Shown: positions 1 to 10,418, numbered from the stretch's first letter. The stretch: DNA of 64,000 bases from PGYR01 sp034670025 (GCA_034670025.1 JAXMOE010000006.1:102178-166177), one strand, 5' to 3'. The notes: generated from the sequence alone by a model not told the origin. Translations and numbers: made by a program.

Positions 1-3000
1 GTAATAAACGACTTGGGTTACCCATTAGCTGACAATGAGACTTTCTTTGTCGAAGGTGACGGAAGTTCTCCATTGCCATTCGTAAGAGGATCGTCTAACC
101 CATTAGAACAAGGTCCATTTGAATCAATATTTGATGAATACACTTATACTCCAATATTATTAGAAAATGCTGCTGGTGATGAAAATACTCCTGCTGCTAC
201 TAGCTTGAACGAGCAACTATTAATGTCTGGTAAAGTATATGACTTATATGACAAAGGTACTGATATCAAAACTGCTGATTACTCTAAGAGAATCATGAGC
301 CCTATTGAGGACTTTGCAGTTGGTATACCTTACAACACTGAAAGATTTACTGATGAAGGTCAACCTTCGTTTGGTAAGTATGTTAAGAGAATGACTAGAG
401 ATCCATATTGTGTTGGTCTATTAGACGACAATGGTGATTTGAAATTCCCTTATATTACTGCACTACAATCTGAGTTTAAAGCTAACCCTGAAGGCGATTT
501 CTATCACCCAATTGGTTACCCTCTATACTTAGAAACTAAAGTAGATTATGCAGGTCTTGCAGAAAGAAGCAACCACATACCTGAAACTAAAAATCAAACA
601 GTATTCTTCGTTATTAACGAAACTACTACTGATTTTATCAGAGTAAACTTAGAGCAAGTTTCTGAAGTAGCTCCTTACAGAGAAGTGTTCAGAAGCAGAG
701 TTGAGTTTGTTCCTGATTCAAGTAACAGAACTCCTAACACATTGTTAAGAAGAACAAACGAAGGTTTATTCAACTTTGGTGTTGGTTATAGCTTACTTTC
801 TGAGCTAGAAGACAATGGTTATAATGAAGTTGGTGCTTCATTGCCAGGTAGAAAATACGAAGCTGATTACCGTCAATTAGGTGGTGTTAATGATTTATTC
901 AGTAACAGACCTTCTATTGACCAAAACCCTAACATTGACAATGGCAATGGTATGGTTACTTACTTTGCAGGTGAAAGATATGACGCACTTCCAGTTGATA
1001 CTGGTGATGTGATTAGAGTTGTATCAAGACAAGTACTTTGGAAAGAAGGTGTTGTAAAAGCTTACGAAGATGGTATTTCTTTCAAGATTGAAAGAAGCAC
1101 TTATCCTCCAGTATTTACTGGTGATATAGTTGAATTACAAAATGATACATTAATGAAATTAATCCCATCATTAGATCCTATTAAGAGAGCTAATGACTTG
1201 ATGGATACACTTTATTACACAGATTTTGCTAACACTATTTTCTTGAGAGAAGATAGAGATTATCCTGGAAACTTTAATGATGGCAGAGATAGTATATTAT
1301 CTATCACAGCTGTTGATTCTAATAGTTTCTATGATCCAAGAGCATTGGCTGATGGTGATAACTATACTTACTTAACTTATGAGTGGAATGTAGAAAATAA
1401 CTCTGGTTTAGCTAATTGGTTACAAGCAGATACTATTTATGCAAATGACAACAATTCAACTAAAGACGGAGCTACTGGTTACGTTGTGTTGAAAGGTAGT
1501 CCAGTGAATCCTTATGTAGTGCCTGGTGGCGAAACAGTTGAAATTACAGCTGCTAACTATCCTCCTCACTACAGAACATTAGATTCATTGGTTGCTTCTG
1601 GTCTATTCAATGATGAGCAATTAGATAAGTTTGTAGAGACTTTTGGTCCTTACTACAATGCTGGTTCTTATGATACTGATAGAGCAAGATATTTACAACA
1701 AGATACTATAGACTTTGGCGGTGCTAACGGATGGAGAGCTGAGTACGAATTTAAGATATTCGTAGTTGACGAAATTCCTGAGTACATAGAACCAGATGAG
1801 GCTGTTGTTGAGAAATATCGTTACGAAGCTGACGGTGTTACTATTAAAGATATCATTGCTATCTATGAGCCAACTGTGTTGACTTGTGGGCAAACTAATC
1901 AAGAAGAACCAAGATTAATAGCTAACTTGACTGATAAGTTAAGATTCCAAATTGATATTAATACTGATGACGAAATTGAAGACTTCTATGCTGAACAAGA
2001 ACACAACTGGGACTTCAGATATGGTAGAACTGCTTATGGTTTCTTGAACAAGACTATATCTGCTGGAGACACAGTTGTTATAGATGATGTAACTATTGAT
2101 AATGAAGATGGAAGTACTGATACTTTCGTTGATCAAGAAAGACCAATATGGATGTCAGATGATAACTTATACAGATATGATGTAGAAGATACTCAAGATG
2201 ACTTAGGTGTTGACTTCACTACTTTCGGTAAATTAAATATCCGTATAGATAGTGCTGAAGCTAAGGCAATGTTAACTCCTCTTAACAGAAGTAATGACGA
2301 ATATAACACAGATACTTCATTCGTATTTGTAGTGAATGATGGTCACGGTGGAAGAATGGAGAAGAGATTAAATGTATTAATCAACTTTGCTCCTGAAATC
2401 TTGACTACTACTTTACCAAATGCAATAGAAGGAATCGATTACAATGATCAATTGTTAGATTCAACTAGAGCTGTCAAAGTATTTGATCCTAACTTCTTCC
2501 AAGAACATGAGTTTGAATTAATATATGCTGGTCAAGGCGATATCGCTAAAGATCCATGTTATGTTGAAGCTGGTGTATGGGAAGAGGGCGTTGATTATGG
2601 CGCAAACGGTCAATTCACTCCAGAATGGTTGAAGATTAATCCTGAAAGTGGTTTACTATATGGTACTCCAGAAGTAGTTGACGCACTTAAGGACGAGAAA
2701 GTAATCGTATTAGTAACTGATGAAGACGGTTTACCTGCATTGATGGAATTTGACTTAACAGTTGAAGCTAAGAATGAAGGACCACAAATTTCAGTTGCTC
2801 CAGACGTAGATTGTATCGACCCTAACAGTAACTTAGATAATGACTACTTCATCTATGTAATTGACAAAGATTTCTTAAGAGATCCTAATGTTACTCCACA
2901 AGAAGAAGTTACTTTAGAAGTTACTCAACCTTTAGAAGGTGTAGAGTTAGGTCAATACGTACTTAATGGTGAAGATATTGATAATGATTCAGTTAAAGTT

Positions 3001-4002
3001 GATGTAATTGTTACAAAAGCAATTGAAAACGTAACTCCAGATGCTGATGGTAGAATTACTGTAGAAGTAAAAGCTACTGATGGCGAAGGCGAAGTTGTTA
3101 TCTATAGATTTAGATTCAAACGTTCTGATCCAACTTACTTTGCTGCTCCTATTACAGTAACTAACTCTATTGGTGCTTTCCAAGTGCTTGAGTTTGGTAC
3201 TGCTGCAACAAACGTATCAACTGGTGACGGAAGAGATGGAAGTGAAGAAGGTAAATTAGACCCTAACTATTGTGAGTATGAATTACCTCCTTATCCACAA
3301 CAAGATATATTTGACGTTAGATGGACTGTTCCAACTATCAATGGTATTTTAAGAAACATTTATCCTGAATCATCTCCTACTGGAGACCAGATATATGTTG
3401 CTCAAATACAAGCTGGTGGTGAGAACGGACAAACTGCAATTAACTACCCAATTACTATTGAGTGGAATGCAAATGATGTTCCTGCATTTGATGATGCGAC
3501 TGCAAACCCTTCTGAATCTAGCTGGTACTTAAGAGACCCTGCTTCTGATGGTTCTGTATTCCATATCAACATGCACGATCCTGTTGTTAGATACTTATCT
3601 GGTAATAAATTCGAATATGACGATGCTACTGGTGAAGCGAAATTAACATTGACTAATAGTGAAATAAGTGCATTCATTATCTACAGAGATATACTATCTG
3701 ATGTAGAAACTAGTGACGTAACTAATATTTCTACTATTACTAATGTTTCGCCTAACCCAGTAAATACAGTGAGTGAAGTTAAATTTAACTTACACAAAGC
3801 TGCTGATGTTAGATTTGAACTTATTGACAATGTTGGTAAAGTAATTGGAGTTCTTAATGAAGGTCAATATCCTGCTGGTCCACACGCATTCAACTTTGAT
3901 ATCAAAGAAGGATTTGCTGGTGACTTAAGTTCAGGTGCTTATACAATCAGAATGAACGCTGGTGGTGTAACGGACTTTATCCAAATACGAGTTATCAAAT
4001 AA
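1..4002 (+). CDS. Large secreted T9SS cargo protein, 5' end outside window
   Basis: The reading frame is open from the first base, so the start and signal peptide lie upstream; the visible part is 1333 codons. Residues about 1247-1333 form a type A T9SS sorting domain (NVSPNPV start, a VRFELIDNVGK strand, GAYTIRMNAGG, final IRVIK), so the product is probably exported across the outer membrane and attached to or released from the surface. Residues about 800-930 resemble a putative-Ig/cadherin-like module (PEWLKINPESGLLYGTP). The rest is Asp/Asn-rich beta-sandwich-like sequence without a family I recognise. Arg is nearly always AGA and Gly GGT, suggesting high expression. It heads a same-strand run of five secreted proteins. 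Function unknown; a structural surface protein is my inference. Confidence 0.85.
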   Translation, partial: VINDLGYPLADNETFFVEGDGSSPLPFVRGSSNPLEQGPFESIFDEYTYTPILLENAAGDENTPAATSLNEQLLMSGKVYDLYDKGTDIKTADYSKRIMSPIEDFAVGIPYNTERFTDEGQPSFGKYVKRMTRDPYCVGLLDDNGDLKFPYITALQSEFKANPEGDFYHPIGYPLYLETKVDYAGLAERSNHIPETKNQTVFFVINETTTDFIRVNLEQVSEVAPYREVFRSRVEFVPDSSNRTPNTLLRRTNEGLFNFGVGYSLLSELEDNGYNEVGASLPGRKYEADYRQLGGVNDLFSNRPSIDQNPNIDNGNGMVTYFAGERYDALPVDTGDVIRVVSRQVLWKEGVVKAYEDGISFKIERSTYPPVFTGDIVELQNDTLMKLIPSLDPIKRANDLMDTLYYTDFANTIFLREDRDYPGNFNDGRDSILSITAVDSNSFYDPRALADGDNYTYLTYEWNVENNSGLANWLQADTIYANDNNSTKDGATGYVVLKGSPVNPYVVPGGETVEITAANYPPHYRTLDSLVASGLFNDEQLDKFVETFGPYYNAGSYDTDRARYLQQDTIDFGGANGWRAEYEFKIFVVDEIPEYIEPDEAVVEKYRYEADGVTIKDIIAIYEPTVLTCGQTNQEEPRLIANLTDKLRFQIDINTDDEIEDFYAEQEHNWDFRYGRTAYGFLNKTISAGDTVVIDDVTIDNEDGSTDTFVDQERPIWMSDDNLYRYDVEDTQDDLGVDFTTFGKLNIRIDSAEAKAMLTPLNRSNDEYNTDTSFVFVVNDGHGGRMEKRLNVLINFAPEILTTTLPNAIEGIDYNDQLLDSTRAVKVFDPNFFQEHEFELIYAGQGDIAKDPCYVEAGVWEEGVDYGANGQFTPEWLKINPESGLLYGTPEVVDALKDEKVIVLVTDEDGLPALMEFDLTVEAKNEGPQISVAPDVDCIDPNSNLDNDYFIYVIDKDFLRDPNVTPQEEVTLEVTQPLEGVELGQYVLNGEDIDNDSVKVDVIVTKAIENVTPDADGRITVEVKATDGEGEVVIYRFRFKRSDPTYFAAPITVTNSIGAFQVLEFGTAATNVSTGDGRDGSEEGKLDPNYCEYELPPYPQQDIFDVRWTVPTINGILRNIYPESSPTGDQIYVAQIQAGGENGQTAINYPITIEWNANDVPAFDDATANPSESSWYLRDPASDGSVFHINMHDPVVRYLSGNKFEYDDATGEAKLTLTNSEISAFIIYRDILSDVETSDVTNISTITNVSPNPVNTVSEVKFNLHKAADVRFELIDNVGKVIGVLNEGQYPAGPHAFNFDIKEGFAGDLSSGAYTIRMNAGGVTDFIQIRVIK

Positions 4003-4017
4003 GACGACAAACTTGGG

Positions 4018-4040
4018 GTACCTTACTTAAGGTAAGGTAC
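4018..4040 (+). other. Intercistronic hairpin
   Basis: GTACCTTAC at 4018-4026 and GTAAGGTAC at 4032-4040 are perfect inverted repeats (9 bp stem, 5 nt loop). There is no clear T-tract after it, so it may be an mRNA-stabilising or processing hairpin between two secreted-protein genes rather than a strong terminator. Confidence 0.55.
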
Positions 4041-4090
4041 TTCCATTTATAACGATGATAATAATTAATAATATATAAGAGGTTTTTATA

Positions 4091-5956
4091 ATGAGACTTA
4101 CTAAAAGCATATTAGCCGGATTGACAGTAGCACTTGTTGCTCTTTCTTCTAGCATGACGCTAAAGTCTAATGTACCTGGTGAATTTATGTCATTGGAGCT
4201 AGTTGACAAAGACTACACTCCAATCGAGGGCGGAACTGTTCTTGATGAAACTGACTTTATTTTACCACCAAATATTCAAGACCACGATGATGGATATCAC
4301 AGAATTGATATCGGATTCCCTTTTGAATATGGCGGAGAGGTATTTACTGAACTTTGGATTTCTGTAAACGGTTTTGTAACCTTTGACAGTCCAAACTTTT
4401 TACCACAAATAAACCCGAATGGTTTATTTAGAGACTTGCCTTCAACTTATCAGAAGAATGTATTAGCTCCTTTTTGGGGTGACCACATTTACAGAACTGA
4501 AATTGAAGACTTGAACAATTACACTGAAACATCTATTTCTTATAAAGGAGATAGTGATAAAATGATAATAGAATGGAAAGATTTGAACATTATGGACAAA
4601 TCTAAGCCATCTAGTATTGCTGATTTTCAGGTAATAATTTACAAATCAGATGACCCAGCTACTCCTCAAGGAGACATTGAGTTTGCTTATGGCCAAATAG
4701 GTGGTAATCAACTTACTTCTGAAACTACTGTTGTTACTAAAGGTGCTGCAGTTGGTATCAAAGGTGAATTTGATGATTACATGAATGGTTTATACCCAAT
4801 TAGTGATCTTCCTGATGGTACATCTGGTGTTTCTGTTGGTGCTGTAGATAGTACTACATTATCTAACGCATGGCAGCCATCTGGTGCTTCTAACTACAGA
4901 ATCTTATTTAGTGCTAAACAAACTTTGAATATTGAAGAATTTTGGGGTGACGGAGATGTTGATTTCTCTAAAACTCCTTCTCAAAGACACTTTGGTTTAC
5001 CACAAAACAGATATGTTACTTTCAATGATGTAAGATTAATTCTTAACTCTATGGCTACTCAAGTTCCTTTGGATAGCACTAGAAGAAGAGCTGCTTACCA
5101 CGGTGATGTGAATCACAATGGTAGATATTACTTCAGAGATAATGGTGGTACTTTAGAGAAAGTAGAAATTAGAAGTATGGACGAAAATTACTTTGATAAC
5201 ATTCCAAATGAAGTTACTTCATTGAAGAAAGTATTTTATCAAGTAAATGAGCACGATGCTGCTATCATTCTACAATATCTATCTGCTTCTACGACTAGGT
5301 TACCTTGGTTGATAGCTGATGAGGTAGTTTTCTTCCCTAAGAGAGCTACATTTGCTGATAACATTGTTATTGGTGAAAAAGAAGTTCTTGACGGTAAGAC
5401 TGTAGTTCCTGTTTACATAAACAACAATCACCACGGTGCATTGTCTGTATCTTTTGATGTTAACGCATCAGTTAAGAGTGTAAGTACAGAAATGAATAAC
5501 GATTTCCAAATGACTAATCACGGTACTAACTCAGTATTTTTTGCTGGCTCAGCTGAAGAGTTTGACTCTAAAGAAGCGGTATTCTTTGTAGAACTTACTG
5601 ATTTGAATAGTGATTTAGAATTGAGCAACATTAGAGTAAATGACAAAGCTGTTGGTTCTATAACTGAAGCTGGAAATGAAGTAAATGCTAATTTGGCTGT
5701 TACTCCTAATCCATTTGTTAATGGTATTTCTACTTACTCTGTAAATGTTCCACAAGAAGGAAACTACACACTTTCTGTATATGATGCAGTTGGTAATAAA
5801 GTTTCTGAAATTTATAGTGGTAACATTAGCTCTAATGCAACTAATGTATTGGAACTAAATGATGTTTATGGTAATGAACTAAATTCAGGCGTTTACTTTA
5901 TCAGATTAGAAGGTAAAGGCGTTAATGAAGTTGAGAAAATTATTATCAATAGATAA
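4091..5956 (+). CDS. Secreted T9SS protein with dockerin-like EF-hand repeats and a cohesin-like domain
   Basis: The ATG start gives a signal peptide (residues 1 to about 25). Residues about 40-270 look like the NIDO/GEVED-type beta domain common in Bacteroidota adhesins (IGFPFEYGG, ISVNGFVTF, APFWGD). At about 286-400 there are two dockerin-like halves: GDGDVDF...YVTFNDVRLILNSM, then a full 12-residue calcium loop DVNHNGRYYFRD followed after an insertion by EHDAAIILQYLSA. Residues about 430-516 resemble a cohesin-type beta-sandwich (KTVVPVYINNN, LSVSFDVNA). Residues about 537-621 are a T9SS sorting domain (VTPNPF, YDAVGNKV, SGVYFIRLEG). Its stop overlaps the next ATG by one base (TAATG), so translation is probably coupled. 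Calcium-dependent surface assembly is inference. Confidence 0.85.
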   Translation: MRLTKSILAGLTVALVALSSSMTLKSNVPGEFMSLELVDKDYTPIEGGTVLDETDFILPPNIQDHDDGYHRIDIGFPFEYGGEVFTELWISVNGFVTFDSPNFLPQINPNGLFRDLPSTYQKNVLAPFWGDHIYRTEIEDLNNYTETSISYKGDSDKMIIEWKDLNIMDKSKPSSIADFQVIIYKSDDPATPQGDIEFAYGQIGGNQLTSETTVVTKGAAVGIKGEFDDYMNGLYPISDLPDGTSGVSVGAVDSTTLSNAWQPSGASNYRILFSAKQTLNIEEFWGDGDVDFSKTPSQRHFGLPQNRYVTFNDVRLILNSMATQVPLDSTRRRAAYHGDVNHNGRYYFRDNGGTLEKVEIRSMDENYFDNIPNEVTSLKKVFYQVNEHDAAIILQYLSASTTRLPWLIADEVVFFPKRATFADNIVIGEKEVLDGKTVVPVYINNNHHGALSVSFDVNASVKSVSTEMNNDFQMTNHGTNSVFFAGSAEEFDSKEAVFFVELTDLNSDLELSNIRVNDKAVGSITEAGNEVNANLAVTPNPFVNGISTYSVNVPQEGNYTLSVYDAVGNKVSEIYSGNISSNATNVLELNDVYGNELNSGVYFIRLEGKGVNEVEKIIINR

Positions 5957-7113
5957 TGATGAACTCTAAGTTTGTATATACGATTTTTGCTTTGGGGTTG
6001 CTCATTATTATGAGCAGCTCCCAAGCTCAATCGAAAGATTACAAATTGGAATTGTTGGATTTTAATCCTATTGATCTTTGCGGTAAAGAATTTCAGAAAG
6101 AAGTAATAGTAGCACCGAGTATTGGTAATATTATCAAATCAGACTCACTTATTGGATTCGAATTATCTTTGGGTTATGACCCAGAAATAGTAAGAATGAA
6201 TAAGGTGTTATATATTAATACTTTTGCTGATAGATTTAAGTTCAAACAATCATACACTGAAAGTGAGACTGGAGAAATTGTTTTCGAAGGTGCTGTCGGT
6301 TTGCAAGGACAACCGAACCCATTATCAGGTGATATGCCTTTAGTAGGATTTGCAGGTGATTTTATTGGTGATTGTGATGACTCAGTAGAGTTTACTGTTA
6401 ATTATTTCTTTCCACTCGATGGTTTTAAGGGCAGTGTAGATGAAGACACAACCTTAACAATAGTGGGAAATATAGTTGATAAACCAACACGAATGATTGG
6501 TTTCAAATTTGATAATACTGATTTGAAGCTTAAGAAAGATAGTACGGCATTACTAAATATAGATTTAGATTTAGGCGAATTGAGTTCTTTAGAATATTGG
6601 AAAGCGAAAGTATCATTTGATACAGATAGTTTAACACTTGTCGGTGTAGAAGGTTCAGACTCAGTAGAAGTTGAGTTGAACTATGCTGATAACACAGGCT
6701 ATTTTATTGAAATGAAAGTAATAAATGCAGATGATGCTAATATTACTTTGAACATTGCTTCTGCTAAGTATGATACTGCTGATGTGAAAGTTACGATAGA
6801 AACAGTTGAAACTACAGAATGTATCTGTGCAACAAGGTTTCCCGAATCAATAAAGATATTTAATAATTATCAATCTGACACAGTTGTAACAAATGTTGAT
6901 TATTCTGATTCTTATGAATACTTAGATGGTAGAATATTAGCTAAAAAAGTTGGCACAGTAGTTCAAGTATATGATATACTTGGAAACAAGATAGACGAAG
7001 AAGTTTGTAATGTTAATAGCGTATATGACTCGAATAGATTACGAAAAGGCATATACTTTATTAAGGTTACAACAAGTGATCTGACAAAAATATACAAGAA
7101 AATAAATAACTAA
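5956..7113 (+). CDS. Secreted cohesin-like protein with short T9SS-type tail
   Basis: Two adjacent ATGs lie at 5956 and 5959; the first overlaps the upstream stop. Residues 1 to about 25 are a signal peptide ending near SQAQS. Residues about 40-165 resemble a cohesin-type beta-sandwich (LIGFELSLGYDPEIVRMNKV, then a hydrophobic strand pattern), and about 185-285 look like a second related beta domain (YWKAKVSFDTDSLTLVGVEG). The C-terminus (VVQVYDILGNKIDEE, RKGIYFIKVTTSD) matches the second half of a T9SS sorting domain but lacks the usual xPNP opening. Codon choice is less biased than in the flanking genes. Probably a partner of the upstream dockerin/cohesin-like protein; this is inferred from position and fold only. 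Confidence 0.75.
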   Translation: MMNSKFVYTIFALGLLIIMSSSQAQSKDYKLELLDFNPIDLCGKEFQKEVIVAPSIGNIIKSDSLIGFELSLGYDPEIVRMNKVLYINTFADRFKFKQSYTESETGEIVFEGAVGLQGQPNPLSGDMPLVGFAGDFIGDCDDSVEFTVNYFFPLDGFKGSVDEDTTLTIVGNIVDKPTRMIGFKFDNTDLKLKKDSTALLNIDLDLGELSSLEYWKAKVSFDTDSLTLVGVEGSDSVEVELNYADNTGYFIEMKVINADDANITLNIASAKYDTADVKVTIETVETTECICATRFPESIKIFNNYQSDTVVTNVDYSDSYEYLDGRILAKKVGTVVQVYDILGNKIDEEVCNVNSVYDSNRLRKGIYFIKVTTSDLTKIYKKINN

Positions 7114-7142
7114 TTTTTTATAAATAATTTTAAGGTGTCCAA

Positions 7143-10100
7143 ATGTATAATACAAATACAACGGTTAAGGGCGTAAACAGACTCACCAGTATGGCGGTAG
7201 CAGCATTGCTATTCCTTATTGGGTTCGGGTCGGTTGAAGCTCAATATCCTAAAATCCCTGTTTTATCTTTAACCGGTCAAGATAACGGTTATAGTGATCA
7301 GTGGTTCGAGAACGGTAGAGTATTGTTACCTCGTAACACAAACTACCAAAGAGAGTTTTTAGTCCCTGTTTTCATAGATAACAGATGGGCTGATAATCCA
7401 GGTGCTTACTCGGTAGATTTACCAGTAGCTCCAATCACAAGTTTTCAATTCAAATTGTTTTATGATTCAGCTACAGTAAGACCTGTAGGTGTAGAAACAA
7501 TGCATCCAAAATATGTGCCGAATATTGTGAAGTTAAGAGATGAAGCTCCTTTGGCAGCTGGTTTCCAAATAGATTGGAGTGACCATGTTGATAAGAATTA
7601 CTTCACTCATATTGATCCGACTCAAACTAACACTGTTAATAGAGGTCGTTCGGTACTAATTAGTGGTGCAAGCAACAAACCGTTACCTAACACTGATTTG
7701 AGTTTCCAACAGTTTAGAATTTTACTTTATGTAAGATTTAGAGCAGTTGTTGCTGAAGGTGCTGCATTGGCAAATGATTTATCTTATTTCCACATTGGTA
7801 GAGATACTATTGTTTACAATGACTTGAATGTTTTGCAAGAAGCTCCGTTTGTTGAATATAGAGGTTACGACACTAGAGTCAATACTGATTTTCCAGATCC
7901 ACAACGACCAAATTTCGACTCACCTTTAGGTGCTGTATTTAGTGGTCTTGCTGGTATGGACAATAGAACCATTGATGACCAAGTAAGAGAAAATAAAATC
8001 TTACCAGGTGGAATTTGGTTCCAGTATATGACTGATCAACCAGAATTTGAATTCCAAATAAACAGACAATTAGGTCAACAACCTCCAATAGTTCAAATTA
8101 ATGAAGGACTATATGAGATAGTAGATCCATTTACTGTTGATTTGAATGCTAACAGAAATCCTGATCCTTTCCCTAATACGGCTACAAGAATCATGGAAGT
8201 GCTTAATGGTACTGAACAAACAATATTGAAAGACATTGAAATCGTTACTGACAAACCTTGGTTAGAGGTTAGAATGGTTGGTGATAGAATAGAAAATGGT
8301 TTAAGACAACTTACTACTGAAGGTTACATTGACTATATTGACAATGGACTTTTGGGTGAACCAAATATCAAAGATGAGTTGAATGAAACTCCAGCTGACA
8401 AAGGTCAAGTAAGTTTAGAAATTTCTTGTGATCCTGCAAAAATTGATGCTGGTAATGACTTAGAAGACAATCCTGAAATTGAAAAAACAGGTATCTATAC
8501 TGGTTATATTACTTTGAAATCGCACTTTGCGGAAGTATCTCCTATTAGAATTAAAGTTACATTTATCTATTTCAGACCACCTTTGGAAGGTCAAAGCCCT
8601 CAAGGTTCTAGACTGAATGGTATTAATTTGACTTTAACAAATAGAGATGGCGACCAATCAAGAATCGTATTCGGTACAGGTGATAGAGCTACTTTGGGTG
8701 TTGATTCACTTTACGGTGAGCACGCTAAAGAAACTGAATTGTCTGATACTGAATTGGAAGCAAGATTTTATCCTGTAGATGAGTTTGGTAATGAATTAGA
8801 TGATATTGCTGAATTTGGTTTTGGTGACTTTGCTTCAAATGATGAGGCAGTGAAGTCTAATTCTAGAGATATTAGAAGCTCTGATGACACTACTCGTTCA
8901 TTGATTTACAAAGTTAAATTCAATCCGGGTGATGCTAACAAAGATCAGAAATTTCCAATTATTATTTCTTGGAACAGAGGTGACTTTATCGAAGGCTCTT
9001 CTGCTTATATTAGAGACACTGATAATGGTCAAACATTTGATCCTGTTAACATGATGACTGAAGGTCAATTTAATTCAGATGGAACATATTCATTTAATAT
9101 CAATGATCCAAGAGTAAGAGAATTCATAATTGAATATACTCCTGCTAAGATTATTGAATATACTGATTACGAAGGTAATCCAATTATTGAAACAGGATGG
9201 AACTTACTATCTATGCCTGTTAAACCAATAAGTAACGAAAACCCTTGGGACTCAGAAATATTACTTACTCCAAAACCATATTATTTCTTCTTAAACTCGT
9301 ATCAACAAGAAGATCCTGATAATATTAGGGCTGGTGTTGGTTACTTTGTTAAGTTTGGTGCTAATGAAGATTTATTACCGAAAACTTTCAGAGGAACTAC
9401 TATATTCGAGGTTAGCCCTTTTGTTAATCCTGTTAGAGTATATGTAGCTGACGAAGGAAAAGGTGGTTGGAACACAGTTGGTGCTCCTTCTATCCCAATC
9501 AATGTTGAAGCGATAGAGTTTAGAGCTGTTGCTCAAGGTAACAGACCTGACAGAAACTATATGTTACAACATGGTGTATGGAAATACGAAAGTAAAAAAG
9601 GTTACAAAGAAGTATCTGAATTGCAACCAGGATTAGGTTATTGGTTGAAAGTAGATGACGATGGTTTTTACTACTTCAACACTGCTAATCCTAAGCAAAC
9701 AAACGCAGTTCCTGCTATGTTTAATGCAAGAAAAGATGCTAAGAACAATGCTACTCAAATTATTGTTTCTGACAATAATCAAAGTGCTAAAGCATTGTAT
9801 GTAACTAATAATATCAAATTGAACAGTATAGAATTGCCGCCATTGCCTCCATCATTCGATGTTAGGTTTGAAGGTAATACTGAAATGACTAGCAACAGTG
9901 AATCAATTATCAAATTGACTAATGTTGAGTACCCAGTTTCTATATCTGCTAAAGGTATGAACGGTACTTTTGAAGTAATTGATGCTGCAACTAATGAGTA
10001 CTTTGGTACAATTAGTTCTGATGATTTCTCAACTGTAGAAATCAACAATTCTTCAAATTCAATCAAATTGAATAGAGTAGAAACTACTGATATGAGCGAA

Positions 10101-10352
10101 GTTAACAATGTATATCCTAATCCAGTTGTATCTGAAGCTACTATTAGTTTCAATGCTCCTGTAGAAGGTGAGTACAATGTTACTTTGATCAACTCTGTTG
10201 GTAACACAGTAGCTAACATCTTCAACGGTAACGTAGAAGGTAATGTACATACTATTGGATTCGATGCTAATGGTTTTGCTTCTGGTAACTACTTTGTTAA
10301 AGTTCAATCTGGTTCTTACAGCAAGATTATGAGATTACAAATCGTTAAATAA
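7143..10352 (+). CDS. Large secreted T9SS cargo protein (1069 aa)
   Basis: Residues 1 to about 34 are a signal peptide (AVAALLFLIGFGSVEA). Residues about 60-240 show a cohesin-like pattern (ITSFQFKLFYDSATVRPVGVE). At about 685 and 775 are paired GWN(L/T)xxxP motifs, each followed by a GYW/GYF-(L/V)K strand (GVGYFVKF, GLGYWLKVDDDG), a duplicated beta module seen in many T9SS cargo proteins. Residues about 985-1069 are a type A sorting domain (VYPNPV, VTLINSVGNTV, ASGNYFVKVQSG, LQIVK). It lies 29 bp after the previous gene and is closed by a strong terminator, so it is probably the last gene of this transcript. Strong AGA/GGT/ACT codon bias suggests high expression. Role unknown; surface structure is inference. 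Confidence 0.85.
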   Translation: MYNTNTTVKGVNRLTSMAVAALLFLIGFGSVEAQYPKIPVLSLTGQDNGYSDQWFENGRVLLPRNTNYQREFLVPVFIDNRWADNPGAYSVDLPVAPITSFQFKLFYDSATVRPVGVETMHPKYVPNIVKLRDEAPLAAGFQIDWSDHVDKNYFTHIDPTQTNTVNRGRSVLISGASNKPLPNTDLSFQQFRILLYVRFRAVVAEGAALANDLSYFHIGRDTIVYNDLNVLQEAPFVEYRGYDTRVNTDFPDPQRPNFDSPLGAVFSGLAGMDNRTIDDQVRENKILPGGIWFQYMTDQPEFEFQINRQLGQQPPIVQINEGLYEIVDPFTVDLNANRNPDPFPNTATRIMEVLNGTEQTILKDIEIVTDKPWLEVRMVGDRIENGLRQLTTEGYIDYIDNGLLGEPNIKDELNETPADKGQVSLEISCDPAKIDAGNDLEDNPEIEKTGIYTGYITLKSHFAEVSPIRIKVTFIYFRPPLEGQSPQGSRLNGINLTLTNRDGDQSRIVFGTGDRATLGVDSLYGEHAKETELSDTELEARFYPVDEFGNELDDIAEFGFGDFASNDEAVKSNSRDIRSSDDTTRSLIYKVKFNPGDANKDQKFPIIISWNRGDFIEGSSAYIRDTDNGQTFDPVNMMTEGQFNSDGTYSFNINDPRVREFIIEYTPAKIIEYTDYEGNPIIETGWNLLSMPVKPISNENPWDSEILLTPKPYYFFLNSYQQEDPDNIRAGVGYFVKFGANEDLLPKTFRGTTIFEVSPFVNPVRVYVADEGKGGWNTVGAPSIPINVEAIEFRAVAQGNRPDRNYMLQHGVWKYESKKGYKEVSELQPGLGYWLKVDDDGFYYFNTANPKQTNAVPAMFNARKDAKNNATQIIVSDNNQSAKALYVTNNIKLNSIELPPLPPSFDVRFEGNTEMTSNSESIIKLTNVEYPVSISAKGMNGTFEVIDAATNEYFGTISSDDFSTVEINNSSNSIKLNRVETTDMSEVNNVYPNPVVSEATISFNAPVEGEYNVTLINSVGNTVANIFNGNVEGNVHTIGFDANGFASGNYFVKVQSGSYSKIMRLQIVK

Positions 10353-10380
10353 TCTGTAGTTGTTAAGACAATAACATTAT

Positions 10381-10418
10381 AAGGGATAGCTAGACGTAAG
10401 TTGTGCTATCCCTTTTTT
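10381..10418 (+). terminator. Rho-independent terminator
   Basis: AAGGGATAGC (10381-10390) and GCTATCCCTT (10405-10414) form a perfect 10 bp stem with a 14 nt loop, followed by a run of six T ending at 10418. It sits 28 bp after the 1069-residue secreted protein gene. Confidence 0.9.

Noticed and set aside
4018..4040. Hairpin as a full terminator between the first two genes
   Set aside because: There is no T-tract after the stem, so I list it only as an intercistronic hairpin.
9779..10225. 148-residue open frame on the minus strand
   Set aside because: It lies wholly inside the 1069-residue secreted protein gene, has no family features and mirrors the strong codon bias of that gene.
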